Shown piece by piece: positions 8,257 through 16,615 of a stretch of 61,106 nucleotides of DNA. Where the stretch lies: the NCBI RefSeq assembly GCF_913775355.1, contig NZ_CAJYIU010000107.1, forward strand, positions 1 to 61,106, read 5' to 3'. Below the pieces are notes generated by a model. That model had not been told where the DNA came from, did no database searches, and was given only the letters and a program-made list of their open reading frames with translations. The stretch's first letter is position 1; each line of letters starts with the position of its first letter. The translations under genes were made by a program, and so were the position numbers. Source of the DNA: an uncultured Aureimonas sp. (GTDB lineage Bacteria > Pseudomonadota > Alphaproteobacteria > Rhizobiales > Rhizobiaceae).

Positions 8257-10083
8257 TCAGGGAATATCTGACCGCCTGTACAGCGTCGCGTCGAGAACGG
8301 AGCGCTCGACGACAGGCTCGACGCCGGCCGCGGCAAGTTCCTTCTTCACGCGGAGGGAGTGGACGCCTCGGCTCGCCGCCAGTCCATGAAGAAGGACATA
8401 CTCCCTCCGGAAACGTGCGAGCTCGTCCCGCGTGACGACCCTCTGCGGGGCGTTCGTCACAGGGTTTGGAACGGTACTAGCTGCCATCAGACCGAGATCG
8501 ATCAGATTGGCGACGACCTTCGTCGACGTCACCAACTCGCGCTCGACCTCGCGCAGGGTCATGCCGCCGTGATCCGGCCGGACGACATGCGGCCTGATCT
8601 CGTCGACGTCGACGAGGACCGACAGGAAGCCGCGCTCGTCGTCGCCAGCCGCGACCCGTTCGAGCCTGCCGTCCAGCAGCAGGCGCAGGATCCGGATCGA
8701 GTCGCAGCAAGCGATGCGGGCCGCCTTCGGAATGGTGGCCATCCGGGTGTCGGGGACGATGCCGCGGTCTGCACGCTCCCGAAGCGAAGCGGAGAAGGCG
8801 TCGAGATCAGTGCGTCGGAAGGCGTGACTTCCCAGCGCGTCTCCTCCGCCCCTGATCATCGGACGAATGTAGCCAGCTGCCACCAGTTCGCGGTCCAGGG
8901 GACGCGGGATCCCGAGGTAGGCGGCGGCCTGCTTCAGCGACATCGTCCCAGCGATGGTCGAGACGAACTCCTCGGCAACCTGCGCGTCGATCATCACCCT
9001 GTCGTCGGAGAGACCGGCATCCGCTTCGATCAGTCCCCTTTCCCGCAGCAGCTTGCGGAGACGCTTCGGATGCAGTCCGGACTCGAGCGAGACCGAATGG
9101 ATCGAATGGAAGCGGCGCGTCGGGAACGCGCGGCCGAACATCTCGTCGTCGGGGCCGACGGGCAGCGTCTCAGCAGCATGCGTCACCATCAGCGAACGCA
9201 TCGGTTCGTATGCCGGGTCGTCGCTCTCGTGCGCCAACCATTCGTACAATCGGCCGTACATCGCCTTCGGACCCCAGGTCGTACGTCCTCGCACGAACTT
9301 CTGCTGCAGGCGTTCCAGCAGGTCCCGCAGTCCCGTCTCGCCGCGGTCGAGGATCGCGAAGCCCGCGGCCTCGCTCTCCCAATAAGCGTCGGCGTCGAGC
9401 GATGTCAGGGCGACACCCGGACCGTGAACGTCGACCGCCCCGACGACCCCGGTCAGGCGGAGTGCCGCATGGAGGGGAAGGGCGTCGAGCCATGGGGAGG
9501 ACGATCGGCCTGCCAGCCGCCCGCGCACGTAGGTCTCGAAGGGTGACGGACCACGACGCGTCGTCGATGCGATCAGCTTGTCGAGGTGGGGCAGTGCGCC
9601 GGCGAGGGCTCGCGACGTGTCGTGCGAACGGGCCGGCAGGGAATCGACGCCGAGGTCGACGAGCGCGAGTTCGTGCGCAGGGCACGTGCGGACGGCGAGG
9701 ACGATCCATTCGCTTCGCCGCCAGGGCCGGGCGGACAAGCGGACCTCGTGTCGGGTCACGTCTTCCGCAAGGCATGCCGGGCAGACGCGCACGCGATCGC
9801 GTGCGAGGTTTCGGCGGACCAGCGTCTCGTCCTTGTGGACGTACCGGTGCGGGACGGTCGTCCTGACGAACGCCTCCGCCTTAAGGCGTGCTGCATCCGC
9901 TCCTGCAAGGTCCGCCAGACGGTCGACAGCAAGAGCGTCGCCATCAACGATGCGCTGATAGTCCAGCGCGAAGTCGCCGCAGAAGTCGCGAAGATCGTCG
10001 CGGCAGCAACGGTGGGCCAGTCTGGAGGCGAAGTCGGACGGCATCTCGCTTTCGCCCTGCCGCAGTTCGAATGCCAGCCTCAT
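8257..10083 (-). CDS. tniQ: TniQ/TnsD family target-selection protein of a Tn7-like transposon
   Basis: A 608-aa protein with the TniQ signature: an N-terminal region followed by a zinc-binding pattern, CPACLAED and later RTCPAHELALVDLG. TniQ/TnsD proteins choose the insertion site and recruit the TnsC ATPase. The length is closer to site-specific TnsD proteins than to the short TniQ of CRISPR-guided transposons, and the long C-terminal part could be a DNA-recognition region. The start overlaps the tnsC stop by 4 bases (ATGA) and has GAGGGG upstream. It is the last gene of the leftward tns operon. The attachment site it would recognise is not known. Confidence 0.88.
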   Translation of the reverse strand: MRLAFELRQGESEMPSDFASRLAHRCCRDDLRDFCGDFALDYQRIVDGDALAVDRLADLAGADAARLKAEAFVRTTVPHRYVHKDETLVRRNLARDRVRVCPACLAEDVTRHEVRLSARPWRRSEWIVLAVRTCPAHELALVDLGVDSLPARSHDTSRALAGALPHLDKLIASTTRRGPSPFETYVRGRLAGRSSSPWLDALPLHAALRLTGVVGAVDVHGPGVALTSLDADAYWESEAAGFAILDRGETGLRDLLERLQQKFVRGRTTWGPKAMYGRLYEWLAHESDDPAYEPMRSLMVTHAAETLPVGPDDEMFGRAFPTRRFHSIHSVSLESGLHPKRLRKLLRERGLIEADAGLSDDRVMIDAQVAEEFVSTIAGTMSLKQAAAYLGIPRPLDRELVAAGYIRPMIRGGGDALGSHAFRRTDLDAFSASLRERADRGIVPDTRMATIPKAARIACCDSIRILRLLLDGRLERVAAGDDERGFLSVLVDVDEIRPHVVRPDHGGMTLREVERELVTSTKVVANLIDLGLMAASTVPNPVTNAPQRVVTRDELARFRREYVLLHGLAASRGVHSLRVKKELAAAGVEPVVERSVLDATLYRRSDIP

Positions 10084-11192
10084 CGATGCACCCCTCTAGT
10101 ACGGCGGCCCTTCAGCTTGCGGCCGCCGAGGACGCTCCCTTCGTCGTCGACGACCTCTTCGTAGAGCGACGTCTCGACGGAAATCGAGGCCCAGTTCCGG
10201 GACAGGAAGACATTCATGTCGTCATCGAGCTCGCCAGTGCGGAGCGAGTAGACGTCCGCGAAATGGACTGCGGAGAGGGCGCTCTCTCCGGCCGTCAGGC
10301 ATTCACCGATCGCGTCCTGGATGTACTCGACCAGAATCCCGAACTGGCGCATCGCCGCGTGCAGCAGCCTGTTCGCAAATTCGTCCGTCATGACCGTCGT
10401 GCAGTTGACGGACGGACAGGCCTCGCCGATCCGGCGCGCCGTGTCGCGGATCGTCTCCACATGATCGGGAAAGCGCAACGGCTCGAAGCGCAGCACGCGC
10501 ACCCGGCGCTTCATGCTCTTGTCGTCCTGGCAGAACCGGGCCAACTCGGGCAGTCCCGACAAGATCAGCCAGACGAGCCAGTCCTCCTCCTGAAGCATCC
10601 GCTTCAAGGTGTTCTCGACTTCCCGAAACGCGACCTGGTTCACGATCTCGTCGCCGTGCTGGGCCTCGTCGATGTGCAGGATCCTGACGCCACGCTCCTT
10701 CAGCAGTTCGCGGACGACCGGCCAGACCTTGCTGTGCTGAATGTCGCGGCGTCCCTCGTAGCCGGAGCGGCGGACGATCGCGTTGCCCAGAGCCCCGAGC
10801 GTGAACGGCGACGGAGCGACAACCGAGTCGACCGGGCTCCATGCACCCTCGATACCGTAACCGGCGAACTCCGGCCGGTTCCTGAGCGCATGGTCGATCG
10901 CCGCCGACTTGCCGGCGCCCGCCTCGCCGGTCACGACCAGAACACGCCCGCCCCGGATCATTCCCCGGGGCGTCGCCGCTCCGTTGCGGCATTCGAGTTC
11001 CAGGAGCATCGAATCCAACAGCCAGTCGAGCTGATCGTTCAGGTCGGCGTCGTAAGCCGTGGGGAGGTGGACCGACAGGACGTCTCCCATGATCTGAGCG
11101 ACCGAACGGCGCTTCTCGTTCTGGTTGCTCCGGATGCGATCGAGGAACGCCTCGGACTTCCTGGACGGGGTGAGGGGATCGGTTTTGCTCAT
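10080..11192 (-). CDS. tnsC: TnsC/TniB family AAA ATPase of a Tn7-like transposon
   Basis: A 370-aa AAA ATPase with Walker A TGEAGAGKS near residue 92 and Walker B ILHIDEAQH. It is followed by sensor regions typical of the TniB/TnsC transposition regulators. Such proteins bind target DNA as an ATP-dependent oligomer and pass the site from TniQ to the transposase. A strong GGAGG lies upstream of ATG 11192. The gene sits two bases after tnsB and overlaps tniQ by 4 bases, so the three are probably translated together. Confidence 0.9.
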   Translation of the reverse strand: MSKTDPLTPSRKSEAFLDRIRSNQNEKRRSVAQIMGDVLSVHLPTAYDADLNDQLDWLLDSMLLELECRNGAATPRGMIRGGRVLVVTGEAGAGKSAAIDHALRNRPEFAGYGIEGAWSPVDSVVAPSPFTLGALGNAIVRRSGYEGRRDIQHSKVWPVVRELLKERGVRILHIDEAQHGDEIVNQVAFREVENTLKRMLQEEDWLVWLILSGLPELARFCQDDKSMKRRVRVLRFEPLRFPDHVETIRDTARRIGEACPSVNCTTVMTDEFANRLLHAAMRQFGILVEYIQDAIGECLTAGESALSAVHFADVYSLRTGELDDDMNVFLSRNWASISVETSLYEEVVDDEGSVLGGRKLKGRRTRGVHR

Positions 11193-11194
11193 GA

Positions 11195-13564
11195 TCAGTC
11201 CTCCTTCAAAAAATCGGCACCGTGCCGACCGCGACGACGCCTGACGGGTGCGTGCGTCACGCCATCCTCCTCGACGTCCCCGTGCTCCCCAGCATCGTCG
11301 GAAGCGGAAGGATCGTCCTTCGCAGCGGCCGCCTCCGCTGCATCGTCCTCGTCGTCCAGCCCTTCGAACGTTCGACCGCGCCGGTCCGAAACGACGATGT
11401 CGAAGTGCTTGAATTGCTCCTTCTCGATCTGCAGGATCTCATCTCGCGACGTCGTCGACGGGCCGATGCCTGCAGCCCTGGCCGAAGCCTTGCCGGCGAT
11501 GCGGAGATCCCGGAGTGCGGCGAGAACGATCGGCTCGCGCAGCTTGGCCGTCGAAGCGTGGCGGCGCCGCAGATCGGCGGCTGCCCCGAGCCATTCCTCG
11601 ACGCAGACGCCCGTCATGTCGGTTTCGCAGGGGACGGTGAACCACCGCGAGCCCGGCTTGTTCCTGCAGACCGAGATGGCGCCGAGGTCCGAGAGATCGA
11701 CGCGAATCCTGACATCCTCCTGTCCGACATCCATGCGGAGCCTGCCGAGTTCCTTCGAGCGGTAGCGCAACCCGAGGAAGCGGATGCCGCGGTTCTGGAT
11801 GCGGCGGGTGTCTGCGAAACCGAAGACCGCACGCAGGACCTTCGCGGCCGGCGGGGGGATCAGGCCGTAGCGTGCCGTCTTCTCCTCCCATGCATCGTTC
11901 GGTGTCTGACCGCCCAGACCGGCGTGCGGGCTGTTCAGGTAGACGTCGACCAGGTACCGCACGAGAGACTTGCCGAGCACCTCCACGACGACGTTCGCCG
12001 CTGCTCCGGGGTCGTAGTCGCCCTTCTCCCCGACACCCGAGAAGGTGCGCCCCTGAAAGAACTGCGCGAACTGCACGTCCAGGGTCGCGAAGAAGCGCTC
12101 GACCCACGGGCGGGCATCCGGATGCCTGGCCGGGCCGATCACGTTCACGGCGCCGATGTCGCGGATCGCCCAGCGGACGTTCGCTTCGATGTTCTCCGGT
12201 CCGGAGTCGAACGGTACGCTTTCCGGCGTGCATGCATGGTGCCACGTCGATCGGCAGCCGGCCGCTGCGGCGATATCGCTCTTGTCGCGACATACCATCT
12301 CGAGCGTCCGCAGGACCGTGTCCGAGTCCGCGTTGACCGAGAGGCGTACGCCGAGAGGCACCTTCGTCGCCTCGCAGACCGCGACGCAGGCGTTCAGTCG
12401 GAGCGCCGCGAGTCTGCCGATCAGCTCCTTCGGCAACCCGGCCCAGGCCTGCTGCGGCAGTTTCGTCATCATGAGCTGGAAGCGCCATGAGTCGATGGCG
12501 ACCCGTTCGCCGGCAGCCATCGCGGCCTCTCGACGGCCGGCGATCTTGAAACGGCGCCGGGCCTGCTGGATGCCGTATCGGGCCGCGCAGACCTCGAACG
12601 GGTCGAGTCTGCGGACGGCGCGTTCGAAGGTCGATCGTGAAGGGATCGGCAGCGGCGGGAGGCCTTCCGTCCCGCGCCGTGCGTTGACCACCGCGAAGGT
12701 CTCGAGGTCCTCGACGGCAAGCGCCGACCGGCCCTGAGAGTCCCGCCTGGCATTGACGTCTTCCACGTCGACGGCCCCCAGCATCAGCTTGTAGAGCATC
12801 GCCATCGTCGGCCGGGTCCGGTCGAGATAGGCGCGCACCCAACCTCCCATGACGGCGAGCGACAGGGGTTCGGTGATTTTGGGAGCCCGATCGCCGCAAC
12901 GCCCCTTGCGATGGTCGCGAAGCGACAACTCGTCCCAGTCGTGCTCGATCAGGACGGCGATCCAGCTCCGCAAGGTGGACGGCGAGGGGGCGTTGAAGCT
13001 CCTGTGGACCTGTCGGGCGGCCGTGCGGCGGACCTTCGCCTGCACAGGCGGCGACTTGCATCGGCCGCGACCCTTGACGCCCCTGCCACGTTCGGGGAAT
13101 TCCCGCTCCTCCTCGTAGATGCCGAAAACGATCTCCGCCATGACCTTCGGGATCGCCCGCAGGAGCGCCTTGTCCGTCTTCGACGTGAGCCCGGCTTCGT
13201 ACATCTCCTGGATGCGTCGGCAGAGCCTCGCATAGAAGACCAGTGCTTCCCGCTCCTCGTCGGGCAGATCGCGCCCCGTTTCGATGTCGGGGTTGCGGGC
13301 GGCGGTCCGGCGACGGGCGTCTCCCTCCCGGTCCATGCGCGGGTCCACCTTGTCGTCCCCGACCAGGATGCCGAACTCGTTCTGGGTGAAGAACTGCGTC
13401 AGCCCCGGTCGGCCGACGGGCTCCACCTCGAGGAAGTGCTGATCGTGGCCGACATGCTTGTAGAGGATCTCGTCGGGATCGCTGACGGCGAAGACGTGAC
13501 CTGCCGGGAAGCCGTAGGTGGTCCGGGCGGAGCGATGGACGGCGGTTCCGTTGAAGACGGACAT
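11195..13564 (-). CDS. tnsB: TnsB-type DDE transposase (Mu/TniA integrase family)
   Basis: A 789-aa transposase. The integrase core has an aspartate in VAIDSW, the second in VPFDSGPENI and the glutamate in PWVERFFATLD, the usual DDE layout of the TnsB/TniA/Mu group. Helix-turn-helix regions for end binding are expected in the N-terminal third. It cuts the 3' ends of the transposon and joins them to the target. AAAGG lies about seven bases upstream of ATG 13564. It lies between tnsA and tnsC. No stop or frameshift interrupts it, so it appears intact. Confidence 0.9.
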   Translation of the reverse strand: MSVFNGTAVHRSARTTYGFPAGHVFAVSDPDEILYKHVGHDQHFLEVEPVGRPGLTQFFTQNEFGILVGDDKVDPRMDREGDARRRTAARNPDIETGRDLPDEEREALVFYARLCRRIQEMYEAGLTSKTDKALLRAIPKVMAEIVFGIYEEEREFPERGRGVKGRGRCKSPPVQAKVRRTAARQVHRSFNAPSPSTLRSWIAVLIEHDWDELSLRDHRKGRCGDRAPKITEPLSLAVMGGWVRAYLDRTRPTMAMLYKLMLGAVDVEDVNARRDSQGRSALAVEDLETFAVVNARRGTEGLPPLPIPSRSTFERAVRRLDPFEVCAARYGIQQARRRFKIAGRREAAMAAGERVAIDSWRFQLMMTKLPQQAWAGLPKELIGRLAALRLNACVAVCEATKVPLGVRLSVNADSDTVLRTLEMVCRDKSDIAAAAGCRSTWHHACTPESVPFDSGPENIEANVRWAIRDIGAVNVIGPARHPDARPWVERFFATLDVQFAQFFQGRTFSGVGEKGDYDPGAAANVVVEVLGKSLVRYLVDVYLNSPHAGLGGQTPNDAWEEKTARYGLIPPPAAKVLRAVFGFADTRRIQNRGIRFLGLRYRSKELGRLRMDVGQEDVRIRVDLSDLGAISVCRNKPGSRWFTVPCETDMTGVCVEEWLGAAADLRRRHASTAKLREPIVLAALRDLRIAGKASARAAGIGPSTTSRDEILQIEKEQFKHFDIVVSDRRGRTFEGLDDEDDAAEAAAAKDDPSASDDAGEHGDVEEDGVTHAPVRRRRGRHGADFLKED

Positions 13565-13601
13565 GGAAGCCTTTCAGATCTGGAAATTGACTGAAGGGAG
13601 G

Positions 13602-14360
13602 TCAGGCGGCGCGCCTGACGAACGCATCGATCGAGATGCGTGCGTCGCCCCGCGCCGACAGGACGCCGGAGCCAAGGGCGCGCACCGCGGCGTTGAAGGC
13701 GGCCGACCCGCCGCCGATCGCGTCGACGAGATCGACAAGCCGGCACCATCCGGCGAGGAACGGCAACGCTTCCGCGATGGCGGCATCGGCCGCCGGATCC
13801 GCGAGGCGGCGGGCGCGCAGGACGAGTCTCGCGTCGGCGACGTCGTCCGGATGGATGTGATCTTCGGTGCGCACGAGATACCGGTCGGCGAACCGTGTTC
13901 CCACCTGCTCGCGAATCCGCCGCTGGATATCGAGAATGCGGCTGCGTCCGATCTTCGAACGGGGCTTCACGTCGATCGCGACGCGTTCGCCGCTTCGAGT
14001 GACGAGAAGCGCGTCGAAGGTGTGCTCGGCGCGTCTGCCGTCGTCGTCGATGAAGGCGACGGCCGGCGGCTGCTCGTGCAGCTCCACGACCTCGGGAGAT
14101 GCGAGAGCGATGTGGATGAAACCCTGCTCCAGATCGCTTTCGAACAGATGCTCGCGGTTCGTCGCCGCGTCGACGATCGAGCCGCGGTAGGAGGCGGTCG
14201 ACCGCAGGGCGATCGCACGGCTGGCGCGACTGGGCTCGGGCGGGAGCCACGACTCGTCTTCCGCGTGCCTGCTGGACACGTCGTGGGACGAGACCTTCTG
14301 CGATGCCGCGTCATGCGACATGGAAATGGAATGCTTCGGGACATTCGGCTTGTTGCGCAT
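13602..14360 (-). CDS. tnsA: TnsA-type endonuclease of a Tn7-like transposon
   Basis: TnsA cuts the 5' ends of the transposon so that it moves by cut-and-paste. The protein has the restriction-like core: an acidic N-terminal helix region (SDLEQGF), then HTFDALL with the catalytic aspartate and VAIDVKPRSK with the lysine. A C-terminal region that could contact TnsC follows. The ORF track starts at a TTG (14432); ATG 14360 (MRNKPN) or ATG 14321 are more likely, though neither has a strong ribosome site. It is the first gene of the tns operon, with tnsB 38 bases downstream. Confidence 0.8.
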   Translation of the reverse strand: MRNKPNVPKHSISMSHDAASQKVSSHDVSSRHAEDESWLPPEPSRASRAIALRSTASYRGSIVDAATNREHLFESDLEQGFIHIALASPEVVELHEQPPAVAFIDDDGRRAEHTFDALLVTRSGERVAIDVKPRSKIGRSRILDIQRRIREQVGTRFADRYLVRTEDHIHPDDVADARLVLRARRLADPAADAAIAEALPFLAGWCRLVDLVDAIGGGSAAFNAAVRALGSGVLSARGDARISIDAFVRRAA

Positions 14361-14469
14361 GACGCGGGAGTTTCTCCACGCGAGTGCCGCGACAGACCGA
14401 CTTTCACTTGACCACGCGGGTGCGTTGGGCAAAGGTCGGGTTGCAGCGCGACGAGTCGCGATGTGGTTG

Positions 14470-14560
14470 AAATCCGCCCGCGCGTCGCTTTGTGGAAACG
14501 GAGCGCGTGGACGGTACTGAAAGCGACGCGTCGATCCCGGCCAGGATCGGCGCGTTTTTT
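14470..14560 (+). ncRNA. Candidate structured small RNA ending in a terminator, antisense side of the tnsA leader
   Basis: CGCGTCGCTTT (14481-14491) and AAAGCGACGCG (14520-14530) form a perfect 11-bp stem with a 28-base loop. A terminator hairpin with a T6 run follows directly (14528-14560). No gene on the plus strand upstream explains this terminator. The stem and the terminator share three bases, so the two folds may compete. A start site and promoter were not identified (TTGACC at 14409 is a weak -35 candidate). It could be a small RNA, or the stem bases could double as transposase-binding sites. Confidence 0.4.
14528..14560 (+). terminator. Rho-independent terminator, rightward
   Basis: GCGTCGATCC, loop CGGCCA and GGATCGGCGC (one G:U pair) are followed by TTTTTT. 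It points rightward, away from tnsA, and has no coding gene before it. Confidence 0.65.
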
Positions 14561-15089
14561 CGTTTCCTAGGTGATCGTCATATCCGCCTCCGCCTCATCG
14601 CCGGCCGCACTGATTCTGCGTCCAGAAACGCAGGAATCGACCGGCGATCAACCCGGTGACATTCGACGGGAGAGGCGCTAGCATTTCAAATGCTGACAGC
14701 TAAGTGCCTGTTTCGGTTGATAAATCGCCGAAATCAGATCGATCACGATTCGTTACAACCGTTAATATTCCGTTACTTTGGTGACTTCAGTAGGGTGTCG
14801 ACGCCCGAATCGGGTCGGTCAAGACGAATCGTCGGTCGCGGCCGATTCGGGTGCCCGACCGGATCGGAGAACATTCGGTCTGCAGGTATGGTCCTGTGTT
14901 CCGGGTAAGGCGCTGCCGCAATCACGGACCTGCGGTCCCGGGGGCGCACGATCGCTGCGCCATCATGGGCAGGGACGCGTTGCGAAATCCCTTCGGGTGA
15001 CGGCTCCGAGGAACGTGCGCCGTTCACGTCACCCCGATCGAGGGGGCGGTCCGCGTCGTCGGAGGCGAAAATCCGACCATCGGGGCAAT
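14561..15089. other. Gap between the tns operon leader and the exonuclease gene
   Basis: I see no gene here. The stretch 14690-14790 is AT-rich for this genome. The stretch 14800-14880 has short palindromes such as CCCGAATCGGG, GACGAATCGTC and GCCGATTCGGG. A transposon end or the tns promoter region would be expected nearby, but I could not define a terminal repeat. Confidence 0.4.
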
Positions 15090-16031
15090 CTAGCGGAAAC
15101 GTTCGCCTGACGGGATCCGGCGGACGACCGGCGCACCGCCGGTGCGATAGATCTCGCGGCGGCAGAAGGACTCCTCGTCCGGGGCGCGGTCCCTTGGAAC
15201 GATCTTGTACCAGGACTTCGCACGTCCTGGCCCGCCGGCATCCCAACGATATCCGGCATTCTTCAGCATGCCCCGGGCGGAGTAGGGAGCGCCTTCGGCC
15301 CGGATCTCGAACATCTCAGTCACGGCGGCGGCGAGAAGCTGCGCGAAGGCGCCTTCCGGACCGTCCCATGCGGGCGCCGCGAGGACTTCGAGAACCGCGT
15401 GGCAATCCGTCAGGGCCCTGTGCGCGCCATGAAAGCGTCCGGCCGAGGCCAGAAGATTTCCGAGCTTGGCGACGGGCTCGCCGAGGCCCTTCCAGTCGAT
15501 GTCCGTTGCTGAACAGACCCACGTCTTGGTCGCGAAGATCGGATCGAGCTTCTCGCAGAAGCCGCGGTCGAAGGCCGAGTTGTGGGCGACGACGATGTCC
15601 GCTGGGCGGACGAGGGCGGCAAGGGCGGCTCGGTCGATGTTGCGTCCGGCCAGCTCCGGATCCGTCAGGCCGGTCAGGCGCGAGATTTCACGCGATAACG
15701 GTCTCGTCGGCTGTTCGAGACCCGAGTACTCGCCCACCACGTCGCGGATGCCGTCGGCCGCGTAGGTGAAGGCCACCGCGCCGACCTCGATCACCTCGGC
15801 GCAATCCTTATCGAGCCCGGTCGTCTCGACGTCGACGACGATCCCAAGTCGCAGTCCGGCGTGGTCCGCGTCCGTCATCCTAGCCCGGACGGGCCTGTGT
15901 TCGAGTTGGCGCAGGATGCGGAAGCGTCCGGTGGACTCGAGACGACGAGCCGCAGCCTCGTCTGAGGAGCCGGCCGGATCCGTATCCGTCGCCGCTTCGT
16001 CGAGGCGTTCGAAGAGGGTCTGCATCGGCAT
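15090..16031 (-). CDS. DEDDh-type 3'-5' exonuclease (DnaQ-like)
   Basis: A 313-aa protein with an exonuclease core: VVDVETTGLD (first D and E), AHNSAFDRGF (second D) and HRALTDCHA (H and final D), the DEDDh set. This core processes single-stranded 3' ends with two metal ions. A C-terminal extension of about 100 residues, starting after the core, is unassigned. ATG 16031 is preferred over the ORF-track start because AAGGA lies nine bases upstream and the extra N-terminus is arginine-rich and unlike protein. It is the last gene of a leftward set with the FtsH-like protease. DNA processing linked to the mobile element is inferred. Confidence 0.82.
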   Translation of the reverse strand: MPMQTLFERLDEAATDTDPAGSSDEAAARRLESTGRFRILRQLEHRPVRARMTDADHAGLRLGIVVDVETTGLDKDCAEVIEVGAVAFTYAADGIRDVVGEYSGLEQPTRPLSREISRLTGLTDPELAGRNIDRAALAALVRPADIVVAHNSAFDRGFCEKLDPIFATKTWVCSATDIDWKGLGEPVAKLGNLLASAGRFHGAHRALTDCHAVLEVLAAPAWDGPEGAFAQLLAAAVTEMFEIRAEGAPYSARGMLKNAGYRWDAGGPGRAKSWYKIVPRDRAPDEESFCRREIYRTGGAPVVRRIPSGERFR

Positions 16032-16243
16032 GAAACGAGATCCTTCAGGTTGTTTGAGAATTCTGGTTCGGTGTCGGTTCGTCGGAGGTCGGTCGGGGCG
16101 GCGGTTCTGGCTGCAGCGGCGGTCGGTAAGGTTTGGGGAATTGTCCCGTTCGAGGCGTAAGGTTCGCCGTTGCATCCTGCCGAGCGAGCGTGAACCACGG
16201 GCATCCCGCCACCGGGACGCTGTTCGGCGAACCGCCGTCCGCC

Positions 16244-16498
16244 TCACCCGTTCGTCGGCGAACCGGGCTTCCGCGTCAGATGATCGAGAACGAGCTTCGC
16301 AGTGGGGTCGCCTTCTGCGGCAAGCTGCCGCAACTTCACGGTGAGCCACCGTCTGCGCGGGCCGCGGATACCGTGCCTTTGGCAGCGGATCGCCGCGCCG
16401 ATGATGGTCGCCGATCCGATGTCGGTAGTGGTGGGTGACACGACGTTGGTTCGGGGACGGCGCAGTACGACGGCGCCTGTGAAGCGAATGACGGCCAC
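16244..16498 (-). CDS. Small hypothetical protein, 84 aa
   Basis: It starts at GTG 16498 with GGAG eight bases upstream and ends 213 bases before the exonuclease start. The sequence is basic in the middle (RGPRRRWLTVKLRQLAAEGD) with no membrane segment or known motif. It lies between the FtsH-like gene and the exonuclease on the same strand, so it is probably co-transcribed. I do not recognise a family. Confidence 0.5.
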   Translation of the reverse strand: MAVIRFTGAVVLRRPRTNVVSPTTTDIGSATIIGAAIRCQRHGIRGPRRRWLTVKLRQLAAEGDPTAKLVLDHLTRKPGSPTNG

Positions 16499-16615
16499 GT
16501 TCTCACTCCGCGTGCCGAATGGGCCGCGTCGCTGCCGTCATTCGGATTCCTGTCGGGCTGCGTGACGGGTCGACCCAATCTTCGGCCGACCCGCTGACCT
16601 TCCGGACGCAGTCCG

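Noticed and set aside
8257-14560. CRISPR-associated transposon
   Set aside because: No Cas genes and no repeat-spacer array are visible near the Tn7-like operon, and TniQ is long as in TnsD-type systems.
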